Shown here: piece by piece, positions 13,345 to 23,280 of the stretch
Position numbering within the stretch: position 1 is the first letter of the stretch
Layout: each line of letters opens with the position of its first letter
Source: Campylorhamphus procurvoides
Lineage: Eukaryota > Chordata > Aves > Passeriformes > Dendrocolaptidae
Reading direction: 5' to 3'
Assembly: GCA_013396655.1 (NCBI GenBank)
Contig: WBMV01007323.1
Coordinates: 62,001-126,000, forward strand
Length of the DNA stretch: 64,000 nucleotides
The notes under the pieces: generated by a model
Told to the model about the DNA's origin: nothing
Databases searched by the model: none
Seen by the model: only the letters and a program-made list of their open reading frames with translations
Made by a program: the position numbers and the translations under genes

Positions 13345-13985
13345 GCTGTGCTGACATCTACCTGCATTTCTCAAAAGCATTTGACTTCATACCGCATGAC
13401 ATTCCAATTAAAAAATTAAACTATGCAAAATTAATGTAGTACATAATAAATAGATTATAATTGTCTGATGGGTTTCAAAAAAGGAATTGTAAATGAGGAA
13501 TCATCATCCACAGAGGGTGTTTCCAGCAGGGTTCCTTGGGGATCTTTTTCAGTCTAACACAATGCAGCAGTTTTTTTAATGGTTCAGAAATTAGGAAATC
13601 AGTGCCTGCAAAATTTGCAGAGGATACAGCATTGGTTAGAGTAAACAGTGGTAAAGTTGGATCAGTTTGACAGATCAATTTAGTTCATGTGGAAAGTAGG
13701 TCTTGTTTAACCAGCACAAATGTTAATGTAGCAAAATGCAACATTGTTTGTTTGGGAGCAAGGACGATGGGCTACACACACAGAGTGGGTACTTGCTTCC
13801 AGGGAAACAGTGACCCTGAAAGGAGTTAGAAGTCAGGGTGGATAATTGACTGAACAAGAACTCGCACTGTGATGCTGTTGCTGAAAACTAATGTGACCTC
13901 AGATGAACAAGCAGAAAATCGCTGTTTAGGAATAGGAAAGCAGAGTATGACCCTACATAGTGATGCATTTTTATGGAGTCTGAAC
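13345..13985 (+). mobile_element. Ancient CR1 reverse-transcriptase fragment
   Basis: Decayed piece of CR1 ORF2. Codons at 13359-13403 read YLHFSKAFDFIPHDI, matching CR1 reverse-transcriptase motif A (usual form YLDFSKAFDTVSHDI). Further along, 'GTGTTTCCAGCAGGGTTCC' corresponds to the GVPQGS block and 'AAATTTGCAGAGGATACAGC' to the catalytic FADDT block, here read as FAEDT. The aspartate expected in motif A (LDF) is histidine, and one aspartate of the DD pair is glutamate. Stops and indels interrupt the frame, so the copy is dead. It is clearly older than the other CR1 copies. Its downstream end runs toward 14 kb and is uncertain. Confidence 0.75.
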
Positions 13986-14035
13986 GAGATCATTAAAGTT
14001 GAAAAGGACCCATCAGGATAACCTAAATTGTAGGA
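13986..14035 (-). mobile_element. Possible short CR1 tail, minus strand
   Basis: The segment reads 'GATCATTAAAGTTGAAAAGG' followed by 'ACCCATCAGGAT', which resembles the reversed CR1 3' end. A 22-base core at 13999-14020 is identical to 14168-14189 in the next element. It may be an independent CR1 tail or a local duplication of the neighbour. Confidence 0.45.
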
Positions 14036-14143
14036 GGTGAAAACACTGTACAACACAGCCCTCTGAATATGGTATGCTGACATGAAGACACCTGAGGAAG
14101 TTCTCTGTCACCAGAGACCTGTTTGAGTTGAAGCCTTCCTTGG

Positions 14144-14400
14144 CATAGAATCATAGAATATGATGAGTTGAAAAGGACCCATCAGGATTGAGTCCAACTC
14201 CTGGACCTGTGCAGACACCCCAAGAATCACACCATGTGCCTGAGAGCATTTTCCAAATACTTCTTGAACTCAGAAAGATTTGGTGCTGTGACCACTTCCC
14301 TGGGGAGTCTGTTCCAGTGCTCAGCCGCCTTCTGGAAGAAAAACCTTTTCCTGATATATAACCTAAAACTCCCCTGACTCAGCTTCATTACGTGATATAA
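14144..14400 (-). mobile_element. CR1 LINE 3' end, minus strand
   Basis: On the plus strand it begins with the reversed CR1 tail 'CATAGAATCATAGAATATGA', then 'GAGTCCAACTCCTGG'. It continues through blocks that on the minus strand encode the end of ORF2, including KRFFFQKAAEHWNRLPREVV, equivalent to the CR1 KFFLTMRVVRHWNRLPREVV type of ending. The minus-strand frame 14227-14601 is this remnant and not a gene. The 5' truncation point is near 14400. No functional product is expected. Confidence 0.85.
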
Positions 14401-14500
14401 TCTGTATTTAAATGGTAGCATCCAAGTCACTCCATGTTTTTGTGCTGAAGTGTTAGTCCCAGCTACGAAATAATAAACAAAACTGTTCAGTATCATTACA

Positions 14501-14718
14501 GGGGTGTGTAGTGGTAGGACAAGGGGTACTGGCTTCAAATGGAGAGTAGTGTTAGAGGACATATAAGGAAGAAATTTCTTACTGTGAGCATAGTGAGGCA
14601 CTGGAACAGCTTTTCCAGAGAAGCCATGGATGCCTCATGCATGAAAGTGTTCAAGGCAGGTTGGCTGGAGCTCTGAGTACTAGTGTAGTGAAATGTGTCC
14701 TTGCCCATGGCAGGGGAG
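14501..14718 (+). mobile_element. CR1 LINE fragment, tail missing
   Basis: CR1 sequence in the opposite orientation to its neighbour: 'GTAGTGGTAGGACAAGGGGT', 'ATATAAGGAAGAAATTTCTT', 'AGGCACTGGAACAGCTTTTC', 'GGCTGGAGCTCTGAGTA', ending at 'CCCATGGCAGGGG'. It stops just before the usual GGTTGGAACTAGATGATC segment and runs directly into a pyrimidine repeat, so the 3' tail is lost or replaced. Confidence 0.88.
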
Positions 14719-14772
14719 TTCCTCCTTCCTCCCTCCCTTCCTTCCTTCCCTAACCCACTTCTTTCCTTCTCC
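14719..14772. repeat. Pyrimidine microsatellite (TTCC/TCCC)n
   Basis: Nearly pure C/T sequence of CTTCC and CCCT units directly abutting the CR1 fragment. It may have grown from a CR1 3' end or marks a rearrangement point. Confidence 0.85.
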
Positions 14773-16254
14773 ATCTTCTATATTAAGTAGTTGTTGCTTT
14801 TCATTCCTCTTAAATATTTAAATGACCTAATTTTGATGTATGATAGTTAGATTTAGTGTGTTGCTGTTGAAGCCTACCCCCATGTGGAGATCCTGACAGT
14901 GAGATGGCTGTATTGCTATGTATTACAGAGACCTGGAGAATTTATTCCTCTCCTGTTGAAAAGAAGATTTTGAATAACCATAGCAACAGTAAAACCTGCT
15001 GTGAATCTTACAGCATGAAGTGCTTCTGATATCTGCTTCTGGGGATCAAGGAGTTAGTCAAGGATATCTCTTCTGTGTGGTGTTATTCCTTCCTGCCCCA
15101 GCTCTCCCACATTGATACCAGAGACATCAATGTGAAAACAAGTGAACAGTTTCTGGCAGATATCTTTTAATGCAATTTTCTTCTGTTCTGCTTTTTTCTG
15201 ATTGCTCATGCATTGGCTGTGGATTTTTTTTTATTTTTTTATGATTTATTTAAAAGAAGTCAGTTTAATTTTTAATGTTGGGTATTCAAAGCAAACCACA
15301 CAAATGCTTGGAGAACTGTGTATTTTGTGGAGATTGAAAAAGGACATCCTGCTCATACAAAATGGTTTACGTGGCTTAATTAGATCCACTTCAGGGAGTT
15401 TAGTGGGCATGTGACTGACCTGGTGAGGAAAATAAAATCACATGTGTGCTAAGTTTAGAGTTAGGTTCTCTTTTAGCCTACAAGAAGCTAAGAAAATTTT
15501 GGTGTAACTTAAGTATTTTTGACTGTGAGGTAAGTTAAGCTCTCCTGCGTTTGCCTTAAGCTGAGAGCCTGCTGAACAGCCAGTGGGACTCAGGTGCTGT
15601 GCGCCAGTTTAATTCTGACTGACTCTGTGTATTTAGATTATTATTCTTATTATTTTTATCTCTCCAGCCAGCTTGTCTTACAGGTGAGAGTAAGGTCTGC
15701 ATTAGGTTACAGGTTTGTGAATTCAGATGATGGCTATTGCTTGTCTTATGGCTTCATCTGAGTTTCTCTGGTGTAAAATTGTGATGAATTCAAGATTTGT
15801 TAGTTGTGTCCTAACAGAAATTTCTAAATTTTAAAATGTCTAATTCTATATTCTGTATACACTGAAGTCTTGTGACAGGTGTTGCCTGCCTCCCCTCCAA
15901 ACCAGCAATATCATGTCGTCACATTCCTTTGGCAGTATTATGTTTGCTAGGCTGTGTTGAGCATACATATGTGCAGTCTCTGCTTATGGCCCCACTTCCC
16001 TTTGTTTTATTCAGTATATAGTCAGTGCAAGCTCAGATCTGTGAGCAAAGCCTTGGCAGAGGTGTCACACTGAACAGTGACAAAATGAAAATACTTAGCT
16101 ATGATTATTAATATATTAGAAACCATCCCTCACTGGCAAGGAAAGCTTTCATTCAGCTGTTTAAAAGTCTTCTTGTTTGCCTTTCTCCCATATAAATGAA
16201 AAAAAGCCCCTAAACAAAACCCACATACTGCCCCCCTCATGATGGATAGGCTAT
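14773..16254. other. Unique non-coding DNA
   Basis: No gene or repeat recognised. The 70-codon frame at 15202-15414 starts in a T-rich stretch and shows no domain. Confidence 0.5.
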
Positions 16255-16490
16255 TAGTCAACTGCTTCAGGTTCCATCTGAAAATCAGGAAATACCTTTT
16301 TACCATGAGGATGATGAAGCACTAACAGAGAATGCACAGAGAGGTTGCAGATTGTCAGTCCTTGGAAATATGAAAAAAACATCTGGACACAGTCCTGGGT
16401 AACCAGCTCTAGGTGGCCCTGCTTGAGCAATGGTGTGAACTACATGAACACCAGAAGTCCCTTCCAACTTCAACCATTTTGAGATTCTGT
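16255..16490 (+). mobile_element. CR1 LINE 3' end
   Basis: Diverged CR1 tail: 'AGGAAATACCTTTTTACCAT' (consensus AGGAAGAATTTCTTCAC), 'GCACAGAGAGGTTGCAG', 'CTAGGTGGCCCTGCTTGAGC' and 'GTCCCTTCCAACTTCAACC', ending 'TTTTGAGATTCTGT'. The 'GGCCCTGCTTGAGCA' block is shared with the copy ending at 20420, so both belong to a related CR1 subfamily, different from the copies at 0.9 and 52.5 kb, which carry 'CATGGCAGG'. Confidence 0.87.
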
Positions 16491-16704
16491 ATTGATAAAC
16501 TCTTCATTGCCTGTAGTTGGTGACACAGTTAGAAGAAAACAAGTGTGGCGTGTGGCATATGGCTTCTGCTGTTTGTGAGTCTGTCATTCCTGTAGGAGGC
16601 AGAGAACAAAATTCAACATTCCTCGCTGTATTTCAACTTGCAAGTCTCCTAGCCTCTCTGCAGCAGTGCCTCAGCTATATATTTCCTTTACTACAATTCT
16701 GTAA

Positions 16705-16774
16705 ACTTCATCAGAGGGCTGTGTAAAGTGTCTGGAGATCTGCAGATTAGAGGCAGTATAGGAGCAACTCTTCA
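16705..16774 (+). mobile_element. Possible ancient MIR/L3 3' end
   Basis: 'GCTGTGTAAAGTGTCTGGAG' then 'ATCTGCAGATTAGAGGCAG' and 'TATAGGAGCAACT' parallel the amniote MIR/L3 terminus 'TGTAAAGCGCTTTGAGATC … GGTGCTATAGAAGTGCA'. Short and diverged, so tentative. Confidence 0.4.
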
Positions 16775-17090
16775 GTGTTATGCTGCACCAAGGGTTTTCA
16801 TGCTGGTGAACCCGCGGTGTGGGCATTCACTTAGAGACAAGAAAGTATCTCTTTTTGGCTTATGGCATTCATTTACATTGAAAAAAAAATAAAATGTAAG
16901 TGCCCGTGTGACAGAGCAGAAAAGCCTGTTTTCCACAAACCTTTTAAAAATAAGCACTGTTGCTGCACTGACAATTTTAATTGGAGTTTTTTTCTGCTCA
17001 ACTCTTCCACGGATTTAAAAATGATTATCTGTGCTTGTATGTATATTTGCTTATGCTCCTAGACTTCATCACCTCGTACTCACACAAAAA
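16775..17090. other. Unique AT-rich DNA flanking a GC-rich patch
   Basis: Nothing recognised. An eight- to nine-base A run sits near 16881. The composition changes sharply at about 17090 into the GC-rich patch. Confidence 0.5.
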
Positions 17091-17440
17091 AGTGTCTCGG
17101 AATTCAGTACATCCTCCCTTCTGCAGGCGGAGGCAGTGGGTGAGGATTCCAGCTGCCACCAGAGAGCACTGTCACTATGCGTTTGCAGCCTGGGTGCTGC
17201 CGCCGCTGCCGGCACCGGCTCTCCTTCGGAACTGGCAGCGGCAGGGAGGTTCTTAAAGCAGACCCTGAGCAGGAGGCTCAGTGCCATCTTTACCTCTGTT
17301 TTGCTCCGTGAATCCACGCTGGCAAGGGCTGTCAGGCGAGGAGCAGCTCCACCTTGGCAAAGGACAATCGGCCACCGGCACAGCCTGGTGCCTTGGGCTT
17401 GAACAGAGGGTGTAGAGCCCAAATGCATCCAGTGTGGGCT
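17091..17440. promoter_or_regulatory. GC/CpG-richer patch, candidate promoter, exon or insulator
   Basis: This is the most GC-rich patch I notice in the window, with about 14 CpG dinucleotides by hand count in roughly 350 bases, clustered at 17190-17240 (CCGCCGCTGCCGGCACCGG). Several frames stay open here on both strands because of composition. On the minus strand, 'ACAGAGGTAAAG' is a good splice-donor-like sequence (GT at plus positions 17292-17293). On the plus strand, 'CTCCCTTCTGCAG' near 17130 is acceptor-like. 'GCCACCAGAGAGCAC' near 17155 resembles the CTCF core with one mismatch at a conserved G. It does not clearly meet classical CpG-island criteria. Function is inferred, and an unrecognised repeat is possible. 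Confidence 0.35.
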
Positions 17441-19467
17441 GCAAAAACGTCTTTACTGTTATTGTGTCATCCTACTGCTAGCCCACTCTGTTTCTGCAAC
17501 ACAAGAACAAAGGGCTACACAGCAACTGCCCTAAACCGGGGAGTTTTGACACCCTGTTCCCCCTTCTCTACAAGGTGTTTGTGACTCAAACCAACTTCAC
17601 TTATGCATGAAAAACATGTTCATTTTTTGTCATAAACACAAAATCTTATTGCTTCTGTTTCAGCCCTGAAGAAGGACTTGTGCCTTCCTGCAAACTGCCT
17701 TGTGTTTTTTCTGCCTTCATTTTGCACACAAATATGTAGTCTCACTTGCATCCTGCAGCATCGAGGCTGCAGCAAAGCTACTGATACTTCGAGTCCTTAC
17801 ACAGCTTAGGAGCTCAGGAGTGCTGTGGGTTTTCAGTGATCATTCATGTGCTTTGCACACACCTTGTCTGCCTGAAACCAATGCACCATGCAGGGCTAAT
17901 AATTACTTTGAAATTGAATGTGCCCTTTTTAAAGGATAGTAAAGAACTTTGTATATGGTACAGTTACCTGTCTCAGAAGTAAACATACCTGCAGATGTGA
18001 AAACAGCATTTAGTTCTCCTTCTGGTGAGGCTGCCAGATTAAATTATATTCATCCTTAGAGTTATCTCAATTGCTGTGCGATACTCACTGCTGAATGAAA
18101 GTAGTGTTTAGAGATTCCGAAAACATTGTATTTGTGCACCATTCTTTTGCCAGTTTTCTGAATTTTTCTCATAGTTACACAGAATGTCAAAGGACTTCCT
18201 CTATCTCCTCAGGAGAGGCTAGAAAGGGGCTACAGTGCAAGGATTCCTCAGTTCTCCTCACTGGGGTTGAAATGTACATGGGAATGTGACAGAGGGTGAT
18301 CTGGTTGATTGTATCCTTCTTTTTATGCAGTAACTCAGGTGCTATTTCTGACCAATGCTGTCTCAGCTTCTCAAAGCAATGACCTACTGCCTTGTGGAGA
18401 TGAGTTGCAGTCAGAGCTGTCTTTTCAGAATTGGTGCATCCATGGACAGCAATTCTTATAGCTTGGATGGCATAGGAGATGCAGTTCCTGTAGATGAAGA
18501 CACACAAGATACAATCATCAGGGAGTAGCACGAGGTGGCATCCTAATGCTGCTGCTCATTCTGTAATGTGTAGGTTAAAATAGACAGCCTGTGGTGAGAT
18601 GATAGGCCTGGCCTGGTTCAGATTGAAGAGAATTTTCCCTTAAATAAGTCCTGTGAGTTGAGGCAGCATCCTCCTGTCTCCTACAGCCCTCCCTTTCATA
18701 CAACTCCAGGGCCAAATCCCGCTTAATTTATAGGCTCTGACAAGATCTTAGCGCAAGAATGATAGCATGGTTGCAGAGCACAGGCTATCGTTTTGTATCT
18801 AAAGTGCCAATTTTCTGACAAAGTGTATAATCTAATATAGTGTTGTATAGTGTCTGTGTTTGATAGGGAACCTCTGTAAGTCACCTCAGATTAAGAAGGG
18901 GAGAGTTTGAACAGTTATATGGGTAATGACAAGGAGAAAAGCAAACAATTCAGGCACAGTCTCCATTCTCTCTCCCAACAGAGATTAAACAAGACAGGAA
19001 AACACAATCTGCCTGAAATCTAACATACATTTTTTACCTTGTCTGATATCAATCTGTAGTTCCTGTTTGCTTCCCCCTTCCCAGGGCTGAGAGAGCTTTA
19101 CAAGCAGGCATGTGTTCACATATCTTCTCAAAGTGTCTTGAGGGAAATACTTTTTGTGTTTCCGTGTCTCTTGATGGCAGTATTAAAAATAGTTTTATCT
19201 AAATCAGTAAAGGTCTTAAGATTTTTGTGTGAGGCTATCATGATGTAGATTTCTCCTACTGGTTAAGCCAGGGATATATCTATTCAGGACTTGTCAGACT
19301 GATGATAAAATGCTATATTGGAAAAAGACATGAAACACTATTACAGACTGACTGCAGACTGAGTCCCAAATCTGATAAAACAGCCAAAAATCCTGCTGCA
19401 GGGTGATCAAGGCATAGAGGAGAGGCTGAGATTTGTTCTGATTAATTTACTCATTTGAGGGTCCTAA
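17441..19467. other. Unique non-coding DNA
   Basis: No gene or repeat recognised. The largest frame is 114 codons on the minus strand (18187-18531), with no known domain and an overlapping plus-strand frame. Confidence 0.5.
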
Positions 19468-20420
19468 TAAGGGGCACAGGATCTAGTTGATGGCCTGTCA
19501 CTAGTGGTGTCCCCCAGGTTTCAATACTAGGCCCTGTACTGTTTAACTTATTTATTAATGACTTGAACAAGATAGATGCCTCCTCAGCAGTTCTCTGAAA
19601 ACACAAACCTGAGAGTAGCGGCTGATACTCCAGCAGGCAGTGCAGCCCTTCAGAAGGACCTCGACAGGTTGGAGAGGTGGGCAGAGAACTGCCTAAAATT
19701 CAATAAAGGCAAATGCAGGGTCCTGCATCTGGGGGAGAATAACCCCAAGCACCAGCTGGAAAGCAGCTCTGAAGAGAGCTGGGAGTCCTGGCAGACAACA
19801 AGCTGTCCACGAGCCAGCAGTGGGCCCTTCCTCCTGACCAAGAAGGCTAATTGTATCCTGGGGTGCATTAGGAACAGCATTGTCAGAAGGCTGAAGAAGG
19901 TGGACCTCTCCCTCTACTCAGTCCTAGTGAACTTGGATCTGGAGTGCTGTCCAGTTCTGGACTCCTCAGTACAAGAGGGACATGAAGCTCCTGGAGTGGG
20001 TCCAGTGGAGGGCAGCAAGATGGTTAAGGGACTGGAGCATCTCTCTTATGAGAGAAGGCTGAGGGAGCTGGGCCCGTTCAGCCTGGAGAAGAATTGACTG
20101 AAAGAGGACCTTCTCAATACATATATGAAGGGAGCATGTCAAGAGAATAGAGCCAGACTCTTCTCAGTGGTGCCAAGCAATAGGACAAGAGACAGTGGAC
20201 AGAAACTGATGCACAGGAAGTTCTACCTGAACATGAGGAAGAACTTGTTTACTGTGTGGGTGACTGAGTACTGGAACAGATTGCACAGGGCAATATACAA
20301 GAACTGTCTGGATGTAATACAGTGCAATGTGCTCTAGGACGACCCTGCTTGAGCAGGAAGGTTGCACCATATGACTCACTGTGGTCTCTTCCAACCTTAC
20401 CCATTCTGTGATTCTGTGAT
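19468..20420 (+). mobile_element. CR1 LINE, decayed RT end plus 3' UTR
   Basis: Longest CR1 copy here. Codons 19506-19562 read [19 protein letters not shown], the CR1 reverse-transcriptase block before the catalytic FADD motif. The frame then shifts, and the next block reads QFSENTNL where FADDTKLGG is expected, so the catalytic aspartate pair is lost. The shifted frame stays open for about 173 codons (19576-20097) through KDLDRLERWAENCLKFNKGK and the C-terminal block ending LRELGPFSLEK. After its stop come the 3' UTR ('GACCCTGCTTGAGCAGGAAG') and the terminal 'CCATTCTGTGATTCTGTGAT'. The 5' end is truncated and at least one frameshift is present. It is a dead retrotransposon remnant, not a host gene. 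Confidence 0.93.
19576..20097 (+). pseudogene. CR1 ORF2 C-terminal remnant (173 codons)
   Basis: The longest open frame in the window. It is not a host gene: residues about 28-48 (KDLDRLERWAENCLKFNKGK) and the C-terminal LSYERRLRELGPFSLEKN are standard CR1 ORF2 sequence. CR1 ORF2 encodes an endonuclease and reverse transcriptase that copy the element's RNA into the genome. Here the endonuclease and most of the RT are missing, the catalytic FADD is replaced by FSEN, and the upstream RT block is in a different frame. The apparent ATG lies inside the RT domain and is not a natural start. Internal blocks are also shifted relative to the family, suggesting further indels. Confidence 0.9.
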
Positions 20421-21639
20421 ACTTGCAAGCTTGAAGTAGGAGCCTTAGCTTTCTGTATACTCAGTGGATCACACAGCGCAGCTGCTGAAGGAAAGGAAAA
20501 CCTAAGGCTGGATCATGTGGAGCTGATGTAGACTAGAAACTGGAACAGGCACTAACTAACTCAAGCATTGAAAATAAACTTGATGGTTAAGTGACCAAAA
20601 AGCTCTTCTCCATTGTGGCTTTTACCTGCAATGTCATGGGATTCAGCCTGGAGGATGTACAGAAATTCCATTCTCTTCCACAGTTATTAGCACACTTTGG
20701 CCAAGAACGCAATGAATTCCCGTGCCATCAGTGAATGCAGACTTGAGAGCAAGGAAAATCATCTGAGGGGATCTTTGTGGGTATCACCATGCTCCCACTT
20801 GCACAGTTGGGAGGAAAAACATGAATGAACAGCAATGGCAACACTAGGAAATTTTATTTACAACATCATTTTGATCTACTTGCCACAGGCATTGTTGATG
20901 GTGATGACAATATTGCAGGAAAACTGGAAGGTGTACTAAGGGGGTTAGATTATTACTTCACTACATCACAGACAGAAATTACACAAAAATAAACCACAGG
21001 AAAGGTGAATATCAACATAGATTTTTTTTTCATTTGTGACTTTTCAAAATCTGCTAGATGCACAAGGAAAAAAAAAAGTCGTTTTAAATTATAAGAGGCC
21101 ATTCTTCATCTTAGAGCTCCACTGTCAACCCAATGGAATTTATGAACCATTTTTATTCTTCTGGACCATTTCATTCTGCTTTCAAATAACATACCACTAT
21201 AAGAAATCTAAGCAGGGAAATTGTTTCTCATTCTTCTCAGAAGCTGTGAAAGCTAAGCATTTAAACCAAAACCATCCTTGTTCTTCAGAGATGCTGAGCT
21301 GAAAGTAAGTTCAACTGTAGCCTTTGATCTCACATAACCTATGCTCCTATAGATAACAATAGAATATCTTATTAGTAAGACACAGCTAGAATAATGATTT
21401 GGTGATATTTTTACCTGTTTTCATACCTTTCATAATGACACACAAAAGCTGCTGTTTGCATAGAAAACAATGTGTAGAGTCTCATAGGAAAGTGACCATC
21501 TATTTGCCCAAGGAAGCGAGCTAATAATATTTTGGTATCAGTACATTTCCCTGGGATCTCAGACTGAAATAACTTATTCCCATTAATAATAAGTTAGCCA
21601 AGCTGGAGAAGCTGAGTGTAAGGTAGGTCATGGACAACT
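20421..21639. other. Unique non-coding DNA
   Basis: No gene recognised. A 48-codon stretch at 20591-20734 is open between stops but lacks any recognisable motif. T- and A-rich runs lie at about 21022-21080. Confidence 0.5.
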
Positions 21640-21905
21640 TGTGTACACTGTTTTGCAGATGGAGAATGAAAGACACAGGTAAACTTAAGCCAAGACTTTC
21701 AGATAAGAATGCTAAACTTTTATGGTTCAGTTTTGGATGCTCATCTTCACAGAATTCAGTGCCAGATTTTCAGGACTACTAATCATATCCACCTAAGTTA
21801 AGGATATTCTCTCTAGAAATGCTGTGGCCATTTTATCAGCTGAAATTGGTGCGTCTGAAATTGGAACCCACCTTTGAAAATCAAGCTCACAGGCTTTTAT
21901 CTTAA
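21640..21905 (+). mobile_element. Ancient amniote MIR/L3-like or CR1 3' UTR remnant
   Basis: 'GTTTTGCAGATGGAGAATGA' then 'AAGACACAGGTAAACTTAAG' parallels 'TTTTACAGATGGGGAAACTGAGGCACAGAGAGGTTAAG'. The sequence continues with 'GCCAAGACTTTCAG', 'TTTTGGATGCTCAT', 'GCCAGATTTTCAGGA' and 'CACCTTTGAAAATC', all phrases typical of old amniote CR1/L3 3' UTR repeats. Heavily diverged. It may be one long remnant or two adjacent ones. Confidence 0.5.
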
Positions 21906-23137
21906 AGTGAGACTATCAAGACTGAGTATAAACAAAACCACTGAAAAAACCTCTTTTACTTAGTGGCAGCTGCTTTGTCTAGCAATACTAAAGATAAATA
22001 TTTGAACAGTAACAAACAATTTCAGAGTAGACTGGACTAAGATCTCCTGCATTTCCACCCTTTCTGATTTTATTGAAGTATCTTTCACTTACTCTCCAAT
22101 CCAGAAACTCCTTCAAGTTTATCTGGGAATTTGGATCTTTCATCCAGATTTTCCAGATTCAGTCTTTCAATAATTCTACATTAAGCTGCCAAAGTACCAT
22201 CATATATGGTAGGTCTCCATTGAAATAAGAGGTTTTAATCTTCTTCACAGAGTCATTGAAAATATTTACTGTTGTTATATTATTCCATAGTGGCAGATAA
22301 TTTAGCATAAAAACAGATGAGTTTACTATGGAAGATACTATTCAAAAAAGAATAAGATCTGCCCCTTGGAAGAGTCTACCAGCACCAGTTTAAAGAGTTG
22401 CATGTAGGCTGCTAAGCCAAAGGGGTCTTAGCTCTTTCTTTCTGACTTATCATTAAGGCTTGAAGATGAACGATGAAGGATAAGACCAGGACATATTTTC
22501 TGCAGTTGACTTACCAGGCAGAACCAGTTTTATTTTCTCTCTTGGAAGCAAAATCATATTGAAAATTACTCCTAGACAAGCAGTTGGCAAACCTGAAGAA
22601 TCTTTTTGTTATTTCTACATGAATTTTTTTTTTTTACCATTATCATAATAGAAGGAGTTACAAAATCTGCATGGTGAACTGAGACCTTTTTTCCAAAAGC
22701 ATCACAATTTTCATACAAAATTATCTCAACATCAAACCAGTTCTGTTAAGAATCATCTTTGAGTTGCAGTCTCATGATTCATGGAAGATACATACTTTCT
22801 CATTCTAAAGATCTGATGGTAACTTTTATATCCCTCAATTATGGTATAATTCATATCGCACTTTTATTCTGTCATAGAAAGCCTTTCCTTTCAAATGAGT
22901 AGAGAATATAGATTGAGATTTCTTGTGCCTCAAAAGCGGAGGATAAATGAGATTCAGATTCAGCTTTTTGTGGAAAACATGCAAAGTGCAAGATACTGAC
23001 TGGAATAAACTTTTGAACCCTCCACTAATTCAGAAACATTATAATGGAGAAGAATCTGCATGAAAAAATGTTTTCTGAGGTAATGAAAGACACAAGAACA
23101 AACACAGTTGCTTGTTTTCACTGCTTCTTAATTTTTC
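21906..23137. other. Unique AT-rich DNA
   Basis: No gene or repeat recognised apart from a 12-base poly-T at 22624-22635. Confidence 0.5.
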
Positions 23138-23280
23138 GTAGAATCACAGGATATTCTGAGTTGGAAGGGCCCCACAAGGACCATCAAGTCCAACTCTTAA
23201 GTGAATGGCCCATATTGGGACCAAAACCACAACCTTGGCATTATTAGCACCATACTCTAAACAAGTGAGCTAATCTCAGG
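23138..23280 (-). mobile_element. tRNA-Ile-derived SINE with CR1 tail (TguSINE1-like)
   Basis: On the minus strand the element starts with a degenerate tRNA-Ile: 'TTAGCTCACTTGTTTAGAG' (A box; tRNA-Ile has TTAGCTCAGTTGGTTAGAG), 'GGTGCTAATAATGCCAAGG' (anticodon arm with AAT anticodon) and 'GGTTTTGGTCCC' (B box), closing with 'TATGGGCCA'. It then passes into a CR1-type tail, 'GAGTTGGACTTGATGGTCC' … 'CCTGTGATTCTAC'. A tRNA-Ile head fused to a CR1 tail is the structure I recall for TguSINE1 of passerine birds, which borrows CR1 machinery for retrotransposition. The tRNA part is too mutated (B box changed, acceptor stem unpaired) to be a working tRNA gene. No clear target-site duplication is visible. 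Confidence 0.85.

Noticed and set aside
14227..14601. 124-codon minus-strand frame as a gene
   Set aside because: Its C-terminal half is CR1 ORF2-derived sequence and its N-terminal half is unrelated flanking DNA.
17031..17428. Overlapping frames of 91, 123 and 119 codons on both strands as genes
   Set aside because: They coincide with the GC-rich patch, where stop codons are rare by composition. The peptides differ and none resembles a known protein.
17091..17440. True CpG island
   Set aside because: By hand count the CpG level is raised but probably below the classical observed/expected threshold, and the patch is short. Kept only as a GC-rich candidate.
20591..20734. Possible exon of 48 codons downstream of the CR1
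   Set aside because: The peptide looked protein-like at first, but it is bounded by stops, lacks splice-site support and matches no family I can name.
23205..23280. Functional tRNA-Ile gene
   Set aside because: The B box and acceptor stem are damaged and the sequence continues straight into a CR1 tail, so it is a SINE head.
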